Translations under genes and position numbers: made by a program
Virus record (IMG/VR): IMGVR_UViG_3300008262_000227
Span: 1-45,308 of that record
Direction: 5' to 3' (one strand)
DNA: 45,308 bases
Source of the DNA: a virus
The notes under the pieces: generated by a model
What the model saw: the letters and a program-made list of their open reading frames with translations, nothing else
Database searches by the model: none
Told to the model about the DNA's origin: nothing
Shown: piece by piece, positions 23,730-30,761 of the stretch
How the letters are laid out: every line of letters starts with the position of its first letter
Numbering within the stretch: position 1 is the first letter of the stretch

Positions 23730-24122
23730 TTATTCTTTCCAACAAAAAACTACATTATCAAATTTAGATAATGTTCTTACTAGATTGTCTTTAATTAGAT
23801 TTTCCCAAATAAGATATCTATTTGCAAGTCCACCACCAAGTTGAGAAATATAAAAAGTTTTTTCTGGCCTTTTTTCTACAATTTTTGCTAACTTATAAAG
23901 TTCTTCAAAAAATACTTCTTGATATTCTTCTTTATGATAAAAAGATGTATCTCTATTATCTGGAAACTTCTTAGTGATAAATCCAAAGGCGTGTGGATGA
24001 TCTCTTAATTGTGCAGCACCACCATACCCTCTTCTTTCTAGATTATCTCCAAATATAAAATATGCATTTGGATTACTATCTAGAAAATACTTTGTAATTA
24101 TAATATCTTGATACTTTGCCAT
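23730..24122 (-). CDS. conserved phage protein with FGDN/GYGG motif
   Basis: 130 residues. AYFIFGDNLERRGYGGAAQLRDHPHAFGFITKKFP (about 20-54) is a strong signature of a widespread phage protein family that I recall as DUF7831; later TFYISQLGGGLANR (about 88-101). The GDN, GYGG and GGG loops look like a nucleotide or ADP-ribose binding fold, possibly macro-like, but this is inference. Stop is one base from the previous gene start. Confidence 0.65.
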   Translation of the reverse strand: MAKYQDIIITKYFLDSNPNAYFIFGDNLERRGYGGAAQLRDHPHAFGFITKKFPDNRDTSFYHKEEYQEVFFEELYKLAKIVEKRPEKTFYISQLGGGLANRYLIWENLIKDNLVRTLSKFDNVVFCWKE

Positions 24123-24130
24123 AATCGAAT

Positions 24131-24631
24131 TTATTTATAAAAGAAAAAGAGAGCGTATATAAAAATAATAGATGCGGTCATTAGGATGATTGCTTCTACT
24201 AAATGTCGTTTAAAATTATTAACACATTTCTTAAACTCTACTAATTCTTTTTGCAATCTCTCAACTTCGTATGTAATAAACATATCACTTTGTTTGAGTT
24301 TTCTTTCCAAGTCATTTACTTGTTGCTTTGCAAAATTCGTAGATGTTTCTAAAATACTAATTTCTAGTTCTTTTAAAGTTTGGTTAGTTGTATCGTTAGT
24401 CATGTGATAAAGTTTAACAGTTTTTATTTGAAACTCAAGAAAATTTTCTGCTCCATAATTTTCTGAGTCATTAAATGATGATTTTGTTAAAAGTTCTTCT
24501 GCTTCCTTCTTATTTTCAAATGTCGTTGCATCTGGTTTTAGACACAAACAAATCATTGGAACGCCTTGTTTATTTTCTTTAAAGAATACCCAACACTTAG
24601 TTGGCTTGTGGTAACATGCAAATTTATTCAT
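24131..24631 (-). CDS. coiled-coil protein with C-terminal membrane anchor
   Basis: 166 residues. N-terminal Cys-containing part (ACYHKPTKCWVFFKENKQ), a long coiled coil (about 85-135, ETSTNFAKQQVNDLERKLKQ) and a C-terminal membrane helix AIILMTASIIFIYALFFFYK. Tail-anchored to the inner membrane, most of the protein cytoplasmic. Function unknown. Confidence 0.65.
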   Translation of the reverse strand: MNKFACYHKPTKCWVFFKENKQGVPMICLCLKPDATTFENKKEAEELLTKSSFNDSENYGAENFLEFQIKTVKLYHMTNDTTNQTLKELEISILETSTNFAKQQVNDLERKLKQSDMFITYEVERLQKELVEFKKCVNNFKRHLVEAIILMTASIIFIYALFFFYK

Positions 24632-24639
24632 TTTATAAT

Positions 24640-24729
24640 TTATTTTTGAAACATTCTAAAAAGAAAACCAAAAAAGAAACCTAAACAATAGCAAAAAACT
24701 TCTACAAAACTCCAATCAAAAAGGTTCAT
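24640..24729 (-). CDS. 29-residue membrane peptide
   Basis: ATG at 24727-24729 to TAA at 24640-24642. Almost wholly hydrophobic (VEVFCYCLGFFFGFLFRMF). Fits neatly between two membrane-associated protein genes, 4 bases after the previous stop. Possibly an accessory to the adjacent SH3b protein. Confidence 0.45.
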   Translation of the reverse strand: MNLFDWSFVEVFCYCLGFFFGFLFRMFQK

Positions 24730-24733
24730 GTTA

Positions 24734-25108
24734 TTATTTTTTTATAAGATGATCGTTATATATCAATTCTAGTCTATCGAAATAAATATACCCAAATCTA
24801 TCGTCTTCTGTTCTTATCCTATACCAGTTTTCTGTTTTGTCAACTATAAATACAATTTGTTTATTGTTTAATTTAAATAAAACTTTTGAGGAAGTATTGG
24901 GTAACTCTCTAACATTAACCCAGCCATCCAAATCATTAACTATAGCAAGTTTTTGTGCTTCTACTGTTCGTTCTTCTTTTTGTTTTATAGGTTTATCATT
25001 AGTGATCAGTATTCCCGACTCGATAACGTAGGTTAATAAAGCAGTAACAGCAGTCACTACAGCAGCAAAACCAGTTAAAAATACACCAAAGCTTTTCCAA
25101 CCTTCCAT
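24734..25108 (-). CDS. membrane-anchored SH3b-domain protein
   Basis: 124 residues. One N-terminal membrane helix (VFLTGFAAVVTAVTALLTYV, about 8-27). After a charged linker, a bacterial SH3 domain: DGWVNVRELPNTSSKVLFKL (about 61-80), NWYRIRTEDDRFGYIYFDRL (about 94-113). SH3b domains often bind peptidoglycan, so the domain probably faces the periplasm, but orientation is inferred. Confidence 0.75.
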   Translation of the reverse strand: MEGWKSFGVFLTGFAAVVTAVTALLTYVIESGILITNDKPIKQKEERTVEAQKLAIVNDLDGWVNVRELPNTSSKVLFKLNNKQIVFIVDKTENWYRIRTEDDRFGYIYFDRLELIYNDHLIKK

Positions 25109-25109
25109 A

Positions 25110-25544
25110 TTATTCTTTAAATTTTAAAAACGGACAATCGCTCAACCAAGCATCACAAACCAAACATTCTCCATTATGATCTGGATTGCAAGGAAGTTCG
25201 AATTTATGTCCAAGCACTTCAATATCATCTCCACTCCATAAACCAGCATATGTTTTGTCATCAATTTTTACATTGAAGGCAGCATCTACAAAAACCACTT
25301 CTCCATCATAGTTTTCATTTATGAATTCTGCTGAATATGATCTAATAATATCGCCTTCGTAAATCTCTTTTTTATTCTTATCATATTCTCCAGTAAATTG
25401 CTGAACAACACATTCATCACCACCAGAACCATTCTGAAGGTTTTGAAATCTTCCATTCAAATCCAGAACATAATGTCCTTGATATCCCTTATCTGGATAG
25501 ATGAATCGTTTTTCTAGTTTATCCCAAACGCGGAATTTTATCAT
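25110..25544 (-). CDS. YopX-family phage protein (second copy)
   Basis: 144 residues from the ATG at 25542-25544, where the family's start MIKFRVWDKLEKRFIYP begins; an upstream ATG at 25568 reads through the HNH gene end. CVVQQFTGEYDKNKKEIYEGDIIR (about 50-73) and IEVLGHKFE (about 112-120) match YopX. The Cys-rich tail (CNPDHNGECLVCDAWLSDC) is extra. Overlaps the HNH gene by 26 bases. Confidence 0.78.
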   Translation of the reverse strand: MIKFRVWDKLEKRFIYPDKGYQGHYVLDLNGRFQNLQNGSGGDECVVQQFTGEYDKNKKEIYEGDIIRSYSAEFINENYDGEVVFVDAAFNVKIDDKTYAGLWSGDDIEVLGHKFELPCNPDHNGECLVCDAWLSDCPFLKFKE

Positions 25545-26124
25545 TCTTTGTGTATTTGTTATATCCATAGTTTTCAGTTTTCTTATGACAAATTTTACAC
25601 AATGTTATACCGTTTGTCAAGTCCCATAATTTTTCACATTTTTTAGCATCTTCCACAGTATCGATTTCATTTTCATAACAAAGTTTAGCAAAAGGGTAGA
25701 TGTGATGAGCCTCTAAGTTTCCTCCTTTATTATCTCCACAATTTTGGCAGGTAAAATTATCCCTTTTAAATACCAACAAAACCCAATCCCTGTAAACTTT
25801 ATTTGCTCTTATTAAAAGGTAGTTTTTACATTTTCCATGCTTGAAATTTGGAGAGTTTTTTCCAGTAAAATTATCAGATCTCCATTTACCATAGCATTTC
25901 AAGTCGCAAAACAATCCCTGTTGACTTGGTTTTCTTTTTATCAAAAAATTATTACAATATCTGCAAGGTATTTCGGATATTTTTGTAATTTTTCTGCACT
26001 TATATTTTCTTATATATTCCGATGATGTTTTTCTATTGTTTTTACAACCGTATCTTAAATGATTTGATACTGATTTTTTATTTTTAAATGTTAACCCGCA
26101 AAATTTACATAAATGTATTTCCAT
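25519..26124 (-). CDS. zinc-finger HNH homing endonuclease
   Basis: 201 residues. C2H2-like start (LCKFCGLTFKNKKSVSNHLR, about 5-24), CRYCNNFL and CDLKCYGKW treble-clef pieces (about 52-80), GKNSPNFKHGK linker typical of phage homing enzymes, then the HNH core FTCQNCGDNKGGNLEAHHIY (about 123-142), NGITLCKICHKKTENYG (about 172-188). Free-standing, no intron. The start codon lies at the edge of a 20-base palindrome that may hide it. Confidence 0.85.
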   Translation of the reverse strand: MEIHLCKFCGLTFKNKKSVSNHLRYGCKNNRKTSSEYIRKYKCRKITKISEIPCRYCNNFLIKRKPSQQGLFCDLKCYGKWRSDNFTGKNSPNFKHGKCKNYLLIRANKVYRDWVLLVFKRDNFTCQNCGDNKGGNLEAHHIYPFAKLCYENEIDTVEDAKKCEKLWDLTNGITLCKICHKKTENYGYNKYTKNDKIPRLG

Positions 26125-26140
26125 ATAAATATTTATATGG
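26121..26140 (-). promoter_or_regulatory. perfect 20-base palindrome at the HNH start
   Basis: CCATATAAATATTTATATGG is its own reverse complement and includes the HNH gene ATG. In RNA it would pair the start region; as DNA it could be an operator. Confidence 0.5.
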
Positions 26141-26164
26141 AAATTGTTTTATTTGTCTATTTTT

Positions 26165-26221
26165 CATATTTCTTCCTCTAAATTCTTTTTTCTTCAAGTC
26201 AAGCTTTAAGTTGTCTGTTGT
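26165..26221 (-). pseudogene. possible remnant related to the 26404 gene C-terminus
   Basis: Directly after the stop at 26222, the same frame reads TTDNLKLDLKKKEFRGRN, resembling KKLDLKRKEVRLERKKYNL, the end of the neighbouring gene. The DNA shares CTTCAAGTCAAG with 26444-26460. No start codon. May be debris from the HNH insertion. Confidence 0.3.
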
Positions 26222-26407
26222 TCATTCTCTTGCTTCTATAATAACTTTAATTTGTTCTGGTGTCCAGTTCTTTTCAATAGCTTCTTTAATAAGTTCTGCT
26301 CTCTTGTTTTTCTCTTTTCTTTCTAATGTAGACATATAACAAAGCCCTAACGTCACAAAAGCAGGTAACACTATAGCTATAATGAGCGGATCAATTTTTT
26401 CTTTCAT
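26222..26407 (-). CDS. small membrane protein
   Basis: 61 residues. Membrane helix PLIIAIVLPAFVTLGLCYM (about 7-25), then a charged amphipathic part (AELIKEAIEKNWTPEQIKVI). Looks like single-span bacterial membrane proteins with a cytoplasmic AIEKG-x-TPEQ tail. ATGA overlap with the gene upstream. Confidence 0.6.
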   Translation of the reverse strand: MKEKIDPLIIAIVLPAFVTLGLCYMSTLERKEKNKRAELIKEAIEKNWTPEQIKVIIEARE

Positions 26408-26667
26408 AAATTATATTTCTTTCTCTCAAGTCTAACTTCTTTTCTCTTCAAGTCAAGTTTTTTGATTTGTTCCTCAAGTTTTTTGTTTCTCTGTTTTCCG
26501 AAATCAAAATTAAAAGCTCCAAAAGGTGACATCATATGTTTAAGATGCGAAATCTGTCTATCCAGCTTTTGTAATTTTTTAAAAATGGTCGAAGAAGCAC
26601 GACTCGAACGTGCGCCACTCATGCGTCCATGGTTGTTCTGTCCACCTAAACTATTCTTCGGTTTCAT
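26404..26667 (-). CDS. basic helical protein overlapping a tRNA-like element
   Basis: 88 codons from the ATG at 26665-26667, but codons 3-28 lie exactly on a tRNA-like sequence (26586-26660) and read as atypical Gly/Arg/Ser/Asn. If that RNA is made, translation may start at ATG 26535 (MMSPFGAFNFDFGKQRNKKL) or nearby. The C-terminal half is a Lys/Glu coiled coil (LEEQIKKLDLKRKEVRLERK). Function unknown; start uncertain. Confidence 0.5.
   Translation of the reverse strand: MKPKNSLGGQNNHGRMSGARSSRASSTIFKKLQKLDRQISHLKHMMSPFGAFNFDFGKQRNKKLEEQIKKLDLKRKEVRLERKKYNL
26586..26660 (-). tRNA. degenerate tRNA or tRNA-like element
   Basis: 75 bases on the minus strand. Acceptor CGAAGAA/TTCTTCG pairs perfectly with an encoded A-CCA end; D arm GTTT/GAAC with a GG-containing loop; T arm GCACG-TTCGAGT-CGTGC perfect. 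The 21 bases between D and T arms (AACCATGGACGCATGAGTGG plus C) do not form a normal anticodon stem, and no T33-anticodon-A37 loop is clear. Either a decayed tRNA or a tRNA mimic. GC-richer than its surroundings. Confidence 0.55.
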
Positions 26668-26839
26668 AATATTTTTCTCTCAAAATATTAAACAAAATCT
26701 CTTTGCTTTCTTTTAGCATACTATCAAAGAAACAAAGACCTGTTTCTTCTAATTTAAAATCTGTAACGTTAATCGTATGAATTAGTTTTCCTTCTTCATC
26801 TCTTACTGCTAATTCTAGAATAAAGGTTTTGCTTTTCAT
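26651..26839 (-). CDS. hypothetical protein
   Basis: 62 residues (FILELAVRDEEGKLIHTINV then a helical, acidic C-terminus). Beta-hairpin-like start. Not recognised. Its last 10 bases overlap the 5' end of the tRNA-like element. Confidence 0.55.
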   Translation of the reverse strand: MKSKTFILELAVRDEEGKLIHTINVTDFKLEETGLCFFDSMLKESKEILFNILREKYYETEE

Positions 26840-26842
26840 AAT

Positions 26843-27109
26843 TTATTCTTTCCATTTTCCAATAACTTTTAAAAAATTCTCAGCACGTTGACGTTCAGTG
26901 GAACAACATAAACTTTTTTCAAAGCTACAATAATATTCATCCCAAGATTGTGGATCTATATTCATAAGCCAATTTTCTGCCTTTATCATTGCTTCGTGAT
27001 TATTACAAAAATCTGGCAAACCTTCTCTACCATCTTCATGATGCCAACCGTCTACATAGTGCCATCCAATCTCTTGTCCAATAGCTTCGTTAATTTGTTG
27101 GTCTGTCAT
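26843..27109 (-). CDS. DUF2591-like phage protein
   Basis: 88 residues from the ATG at 27107-27109 (MTDQQINEAIGQEIGWHYVD), preferred over an upstream ATG at 27145 that overlaps the previous gene. LPDFCNNHEAMIKAENWLM (about 31-49) matches the phage pattern T-x-x-x-I-N-x-x-I-A/G-x-x-x-G-W followed by lPdfcnd-x-x-A-M. Function unknown. Confidence 0.65.
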   Translation of the reverse strand: MTDQQINEAIGQEIGWHYVDGWHHEDGREGLPDFCNNHEAMIKAENWLMNIDPQSWDEYYCSFEKSLCCSTERQRAENFLKVIGKWKE

Positions 27110-27125
27110 AGTATCGATACTATTA

Positions 27126-27461
27126 TTATTCGTAGGACAAGTCAAGCCAATTCGTATCTTGTGGCATAATTTCTACCTTAACTTCCACTTCTTCGGACTT
27201 GTTAATAATGTCATTTAGAACACCATTACCATACATATGCATACCATATATTCCTTTATAACATTTGTAAACAGAACCAGAAAATCCTTCAAACAACCAA
27301 GAATCTTCTCCTTCTGTTACTGCTTTAATACCACTATTCATCTTCCAAGAATTAGAGCCAAGATAACCACCAAACCAACAACCAAAAACTTTGTAAGTCA
27401 AAGGAACATTCTTTCCTTCAATTTTTACAACTACCCATTTATCAGGAACGTATTCACTCAT
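27126..27461 (-). CDS. hypothetical protein
   Basis: 111 residues: beta-rich (KWVVVKIEGKNVPLTYKVFG, then WFGGYLGSNSWKMNSGI). Gly/Trp-rich, typical of small phage proteins of unknown function. Nine bases after the previous stop. Confidence 0.6.
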   Translation of the reverse strand: MSEYVPDKWVVVKIEGKNVPLTYKVFGCWFGGYLGSNSWKMNSGIKAVTEGEDSWLFEGFSGSVYKCYKGIYGMHMYGNGVLNDIINKSEEVEVKVEIMPQDTNWLDLSYE

Positions 27462-27469
27462 TTTTTAAT

Positions 27470-27679
27470 TTAATCTTTATAAAACCAAGGCTTTTCAGCT
27501 TCTCCATCTAAGTAAGCTTGTATCTGCCCTTCTCTGTAATACTTTTGAAATTTTTTAGGGTACTTTGCTTTTTGCCAAAAGTATTTTTTATCTCCCCAGG
27601 CATGATCTAAAAGAGGATATCCCCAGCATTGGGCTTCGTATCCTGAATCGTACCATTCTTTCTGTTCAGAAGTTATCAT
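27470..27679 (-). CDS. hypothetical protein
   Basis: 69 residues, Trp/Tyr-rich (QKEWYDSGYEAQCWGYPLLD, then a Lys/Tyr-rich helix). Not recognised. Closely spaced in the minus-strand array. Confidence 0.55.
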   Translation of the reverse strand: MITSEQKEWYDSGYEAQCWGYPLLDHAWGDKKYFWQKAKYPKKFQKYYREGQIQAYLDGEAEKPWFYKD

Positions 27680-27683
27680 AATT

Positions 27684-27911
27684 TTAATTTTCTTTTATAT
27701 CAAACCAACCAAGCTCGTATACCAATTCTCCAGTTTCCTCTAGCGTAACACCAGTTGAAGAAGAAGCAACCATAATATTCGTTACCGTATATTCTTTTCC
27801 TTCTTCCAGCTTTTTAGCATTCTCTACTCGGTCTTTAAAGTAGTGCCATTCCCCTGCTTTCTTGAAGATAATTTTATCTCCTCTTTTTGTATTTTTGTAG
27901 TCTGCTCTCAT
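27684..27911 (-). CDS. SH3-like small phage protein
   Basis: 75 residues. RGDKIIFKKAGEWHYFKDRV (about 10-29), LEEGKEYTVTNIMVASSSTG, then GELVYELGWFDIKEN. The G-D-K-I, L-x-x-G-K-x-Y-T-V and W-F layout resembles small SH3-like phage proteins. Function unknown. Overlaps the next gene by 4 bases. Confidence 0.6.
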   Translation of the reverse strand: MRADYKNTKRGDKIIFKKAGEWHYFKDRVENAKKLEEGKEYTVTNIMVASSSTGVTLEETGELVYELGWFDIKEN

Positions 27912-28309
27912 TTTACCAAATAGTCTATATACTTCTGCATGTTTGTCAAGTCTTCTTCTAAAATTCCTTGAACAGACAAAACGGAAGTCGGTCCAAAAAA
28001 ACCTTTCCTTTCATTTAGTTCGGTGTCTGGATAATATCTCAAATCAATAACAAAATAGTCTTCAAATACTGGCACAACTGCTTCTAGATGCAATCTTCGA
28101 TTAGTTGACCACTTACTTCTAAAAGTGAACTGCCAGTGACAATAAGAGTCATAATCTGGCTCGTCCATAGATACAGACAAATCCTTCCAACATCCAGAAT
28201 ATATTCCATCTGTATACCACATATATTCAAAGTGATGGAAGTTAAATTCTCGAAGGGTTTCTTGTATCTTTTCTGCTTTTTTAAAATATTTTATTGTGTC
28301 AGCTTTCAT
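27908..28309 (-). CDS. hypothetical protein
   Basis: 133 residues. FNFHHFEYMWYTDGIYSGCW (about 23-42) and a beta-rich middle (VFEDYFVIDLRYYPDTELNE). Not recognised. One-base overlap (TAATG type) with the upstream gene. Confidence 0.6.
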   Translation of the reverse strand: MKADTIKYFKKAEKIQETLREFNFHHFEYMWYTDGIYSGCWKDLSVSMDEPDYDSYCHWQFTFRSKWSTNRRLHLEAVVPVFEDYFVIDLRYYPDTELNERKGFFGPTSVLSVQGILEEDLTNMQKYIDYLVK

Positions 28310-28515
28310 TAGGAAAAGTATAAGTCGTATGGATAGCGTTGTCCGTTTTCATCAACAAGAATCATCTTCCATGTTGGTGGATCAGTTTCTTGTCTCTCAA
28401 CAGAAACGTCAACAATGTTAAATTTAGATTGTTGTGGTTCTTCAACCACATCATCAACAATTGCGGTTACAATAGGTTTTGATGCTTTTACTTGAATTGG
28501 TAGTTTGCTATACAT
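28309..28515 (-). CDS. hypothetical protein
   Basis: 68 residues, mainly beta (FNIVDVSVERQETDPPTWKM, then ILVDENGQRYPYDLYFS). Not recognised. Directly after the small membrane-protein gene at 28519. Confidence 0.55.
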   Translation of the reverse strand: MYSKLPIQVKASKPIVTAIVDDVVEEPQQSKFNIVDVSVERQETDPPTWKMILVDENGQRYPYDLYFS

Positions 28516-28518
28516 AAA

Positions 28519-28659
28519 TTATTCAAAAGGGTTATCCCAACCATCTCTGTGTGCTTCTTCTAAAGCTTTTGGAATTTCGATTAAAATTAACCAAAAAACT
28601 ACAAATGAAACAAGACCAAAAATAATTCCAAAAATAATTCCAAAAATAATCCAAAACAT
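28519..28659 (-). CDS. 46-residue membrane protein
   Basis: ATG at 28657-28659 to TAA at 28519-28521. Hydrophobic first 28 residues with a repeated F-G-I-I (MFWIIFGIIFGIIFGLVSFV), then polar ALEEAHRDGWDNPFE. The FGII repeats are also exact short DNA repeats (AAAATAATTCC units). Position 3 bases from the next gene supports it being real. Confidence 0.6.
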   Translation of the reverse strand: MFWIIFGIIFGIIFGLVSFVVFWLILIEIPKALEEAHRDGWDNPFE

Positions 28660-28672
28660 ATTTTTACGTAAA

Positions 28673-29194
28673 TTAAAAATGTCTAATTATAAACATTCTA
28701 ATTTTTCCTAAAACCTTTTCAATGTTATAAATTCCAATATCAATTTTTCTCCAAAACCATCTCCAACCAAATGGTCGAACAATATTTTTAAAACGGTTCC
28801 AAGGCTTTTTCTTTTCTTCTTCTATTTGTTTTCTAATTTTTTCGTTATGAATTAAATAATTTTCACATTTAGAAAATTCAAGAAGTTTAATTTTGTCTAA
28901 CTTTCCATATACAAAATAAGCATTAAATTCTAGATTAAAATCTTCTTTCTCATTAAGATGCTCATATGTATAAAAATTAATAACTCCGTGATGATTTGTG
29001 TTATGATATTATGGAATATACTCTCTTTCTGTTCTTTTTTCTACAAGTTCATCATATTCATTAATGTAATATAATGACATACAATTTTCTAGGTCTTTTG
29101 TTTGAAACCTATGTTTTTTCCAATCACAAAAGTTTTTAATTTCTTCTGGAATAGGAAGATCTTTTTTTACTTCAATTTCATCAAACATTCCCAT
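28673..29194 (-). pseudogene. phage MGMFDEI-family gene split by an in-frame TAA
   Basis: From ATG 29192-29194 the frame reads MGMFDEIEVKKDLPIPEEIK ... FQTKDLENCMSLYYINEYDEL ... EYIP, then TAA at 29009-29011. The same frame continues without a start codon: YHNTNHHGVINFYTYEHLNE, a long charged part and WRWFWRKIDIGIYN, ending TAA at 28673-28675. The family (MGMFD...FQTK-x-L-x-x-C...HHGxINFY) is normally one protein of about 170 residues; the joined length is 173. So one nonsense change cuts it. The first 61 residues may still be made. Confidence 0.7.
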
Positions 29195-29268
29195 TATTTT
29201 ATCCTCATCCTTCTATTTGTATTTGATGAAATAAAATTCATCAAAATTAATTTTTTATTAATTTTCAT
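29194..29268 (-). CDS. possible 24-residue leader peptide
   Basis: ATG 29266-29268 to TAA 29194-29196; MKINKKLILMNFISSNTNRR plus MRIK. Its stop overlaps the next ATG as TAATG, and its end contains AGGATGAGGA, a Shine-Dalgarno-like stretch for the next gene. First ORF after the promoter at 29275-29303. Confidence 0.35.
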   Translation of the reverse strand: MKINKKLILMNFISSNTNRRMRIK

Positions 29269-29274
29269 ATTTAT

Positions 29275-29303
29275 ATGATAAATTATTTTTATATTAATGT
29301 CAA
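29275..29303 (-). promoter_or_regulatory. promoter
   Basis: Minus strand TTGACA (29298-29303), 17-bp spacer, TATCAT (29275-29280), followed closely by the leader ORF at 29268. Confidence 0.55.
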
Positions 29304-29318
29304 ATTAAATATTCCAAG

Positions 29319-29894
29319 TTAATTTGTATTTTTATTTAATTTTCTCAAATCATCATAACTTGTAATAATATTACCTTCTCCTAAAACTTCACTTTTCCAT
29401 TTTTTAACATGGGTTTTAATATCTTTTCCTAAAATTTGAGAAGCTAAATCTAACATTCTTAAATTTGGCCATGCTTCGGGTCTTATAGCTAAAACATAAT
29501 CCAAAGCATTGTCAATTGTTTTTCCAGAAAGAACCAAAGTTATAATAGCTAGAGCAGATGATCTAGAAATACCAGCAAAACAATTAATTCCTACATTATG
29601 AACTTTATCATCTTGAACTACTGGTTTTAAAAAATTAATATAATTTTCAATGTGTTTTATTGTTGGTGCTTTGGGTTTTAAGCTCTCCCATTGTATACCA
29701 TCTTCATCAGACCAATCTGCAAAAAACTGTGAATAAAAATTAATTCCTTTAGAAAAGAAATTTCTTCTCATTCTATCAATTTTTTTTCTTTCAACGTCAT
29801 CTACAGCCGTTATCCACACATCATATTTTTTATCAGAATTAAAAGAATATGATTCTGCTTTAGACAAATCTGTTATTATTATTTCATTAATCAT
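29319..29894 (-). CDS. dual-specificity (PTP-like) phosphatase
   Basis: 191 residues. VGINCFAGISRSSALAII (about 101-118) contains the C-x5-R P-loop of cysteine phosphatases (CFAGISR). A candidate general acid Asp is in DWSDEDGI (about 60-67). Downstream ALDYVLAIRPEAWPNLRMLD (about 130-149) matches the DSP helix pattern. Likely dephosphorylates protein or small phosphorylated substrates in the host cytoplasm. Overlaps the next gene by 8 bases. Confidence 0.8.
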   Translation of the reverse strand: MINEIIITDLSKAESYSFNSDKKYDVWITAVDDVERKKIDRMRRNFFSKGINFYSQFFADWSDEDGIQWESLKPKAPTIKHIENYINFLKPVVQDDKVHNVGINCFAGISRSSALAIITLVLSGKTIDNALDYVLAIRPEAWPNLRMLDLASQILGKDIKTHVKKWKSEVLGEGNIITSYDDLRKLNKNTN

Positions 29895-30156
29895 TTTTTA
29901 ATGTTTCTTTTTCTTCTTTAATTTTTTCCTCTAAAATTTCTTTTAATCTACCAAGAGCCAGTTCATAACTGTTCCAAATCTCTTCAATTTCATCTAAAAT
30001 ATATCCATAGTGACGAATTATGTATTTAGGATTAAGTCCATAACTCCACACAGTTTCAATATACCAGTGACAATCTCGGTCTTTATGATGATCTGGTCCA
30101 ATTAAAATATACCACTCTTCTGTTAACTTTGTTATTTCTTTTATTAAATCGTTCAT
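29887..30156 (-). CDS. conserved phage-like protein
   Basis: 89 residues. EEWYILIGPDHHKDRDCHWYIETVWSYG (about 13-40) is a distinctive DHHKDRDCHWYI motif; helical acidic C-terminus. Similar short proteins occur in phages and bacteria; function unknown. Overlaps both neighbours. Confidence 0.6.
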   Translation of the reverse strand: MNDLIKEITKLTEEWYILIGPDHHKDRDCHWYIETVWSYGLNPKYIIRHYGYILDEIEEIWNSYELALGRLKEILEEKIKEEKETLKND

Positions 30157-30527
30157 TTTAACAAAACATCAGACTTATTATGTATTGTATTTAATTCACC
30201 AGAAGAAAAATTTTCAAAAGGACTTGGATATGATGTTTCTAAATCCGCCTCATATGAACTCATATGAAACATAGGGTTGTCTTTATTTAGAGAAACATTC
30301 ATCTCTTCTAAATAATGATCAAATCCATCATAATTATCTTCTTGTAAATTAAAAATAAAATCAAACAAATAATCTTCATATTCCTTATTTAAATTTATGT
30401 CTTTAACAAGACTATTAAAATAATAATCTTGAACTATTTGTAGTTCATTTATGAATTTTTTTGTTTTATAGATTAAATCTTCTGGATGTGAGTTATTTTT
30501 TGTGAAATATAGTTTTTTCATCATCAA
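30153..30527 (-). CDS. hypothetical acidic protein
   Basis: 124 residues (IYKTKKFINELQIVQDYYFN, then many Asp/Glu/Tyr). Not recognised. First gene after the promoter at 30530-30558. ATGA-type overlap with the next gene. Confidence 0.6.
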   Translation of the reverse strand: MMMKKLYFTKNNSHPEDLIYKTKKFINELQIVQDYYFNSLVKDINLNKEYEDYLFDFIFNLQEDNYDGFDHYLEEMNVSLNKDNPMFHMSSYEADLETSYPSPFENFSSGELNTIHNKSDVLLK

Positions 30528-30529
30528 TG

Positions 30530-30558
30530 AAATTACTATATTTTTTTTATAATGTCAA
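30530..30558 (-). promoter_or_regulatory. promoter of the 30527 gene
   Basis: Minus strand TTGACA (30553-30558), 17-bp spacer, TAATTT (30530-30535). The -35 box overlaps the stop of the gene upstream. TTG-N20-TAATTTCA resembles the Bacteroidota consensus. Confidence 0.55.
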
Positions 30559-30758
30559 TTATTTTTATATCTACTATTTCTCCACCCTGATCTATATTTA
30601 ACAATCCATTCTATTAAAGCAGTATCAAACCCTATATCATAACCTTTTTTTTCGCTTTCAATCCACTTATGTTTTAGAACTTCTTGCTTTTCTTCTAAAA
30701 ATTCTTTATAAATTAAAGAATTAAAAAAGAAAGATTGTGTTCCAGTAAGAGCATTCAT
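30555..30758 (-). CDS. small conserved protein with HKWIESEK motif
   Basis: 67 residues. LKHKWIESEKKGYDIGFDTA (about 28-47), then LIEWIVKYRSGWR. The HKW-x-x-SE-x-x-G-x-DIG pattern is recurrent in phage and bacterial proteins of unknown function. Follows the tail fibre gene by 3 bases. Confidence 0.6.
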   Translation of the reverse strand: MNALTGTQSFFFNSLIYKEFLEEKQEVLKHKWIESEKKGYDIGFDTALIEWIVKYRSGWRNSRYKNN

Positions 30759-30761
30759 GTA

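Noticed and set aside
26462-26716. 84-codon plus-strand ORF with EEARLERAPLMRPWLF
   Set aside because: It is the reverse reading of the tRNA-like element and the adjacent gene.
29009-29011. Stop-codon reassignment of TAA
   Set aside because: TAA, TAG and TGA all end well-packed genes elsewhere in the window, so a local nonsense change is simpler.
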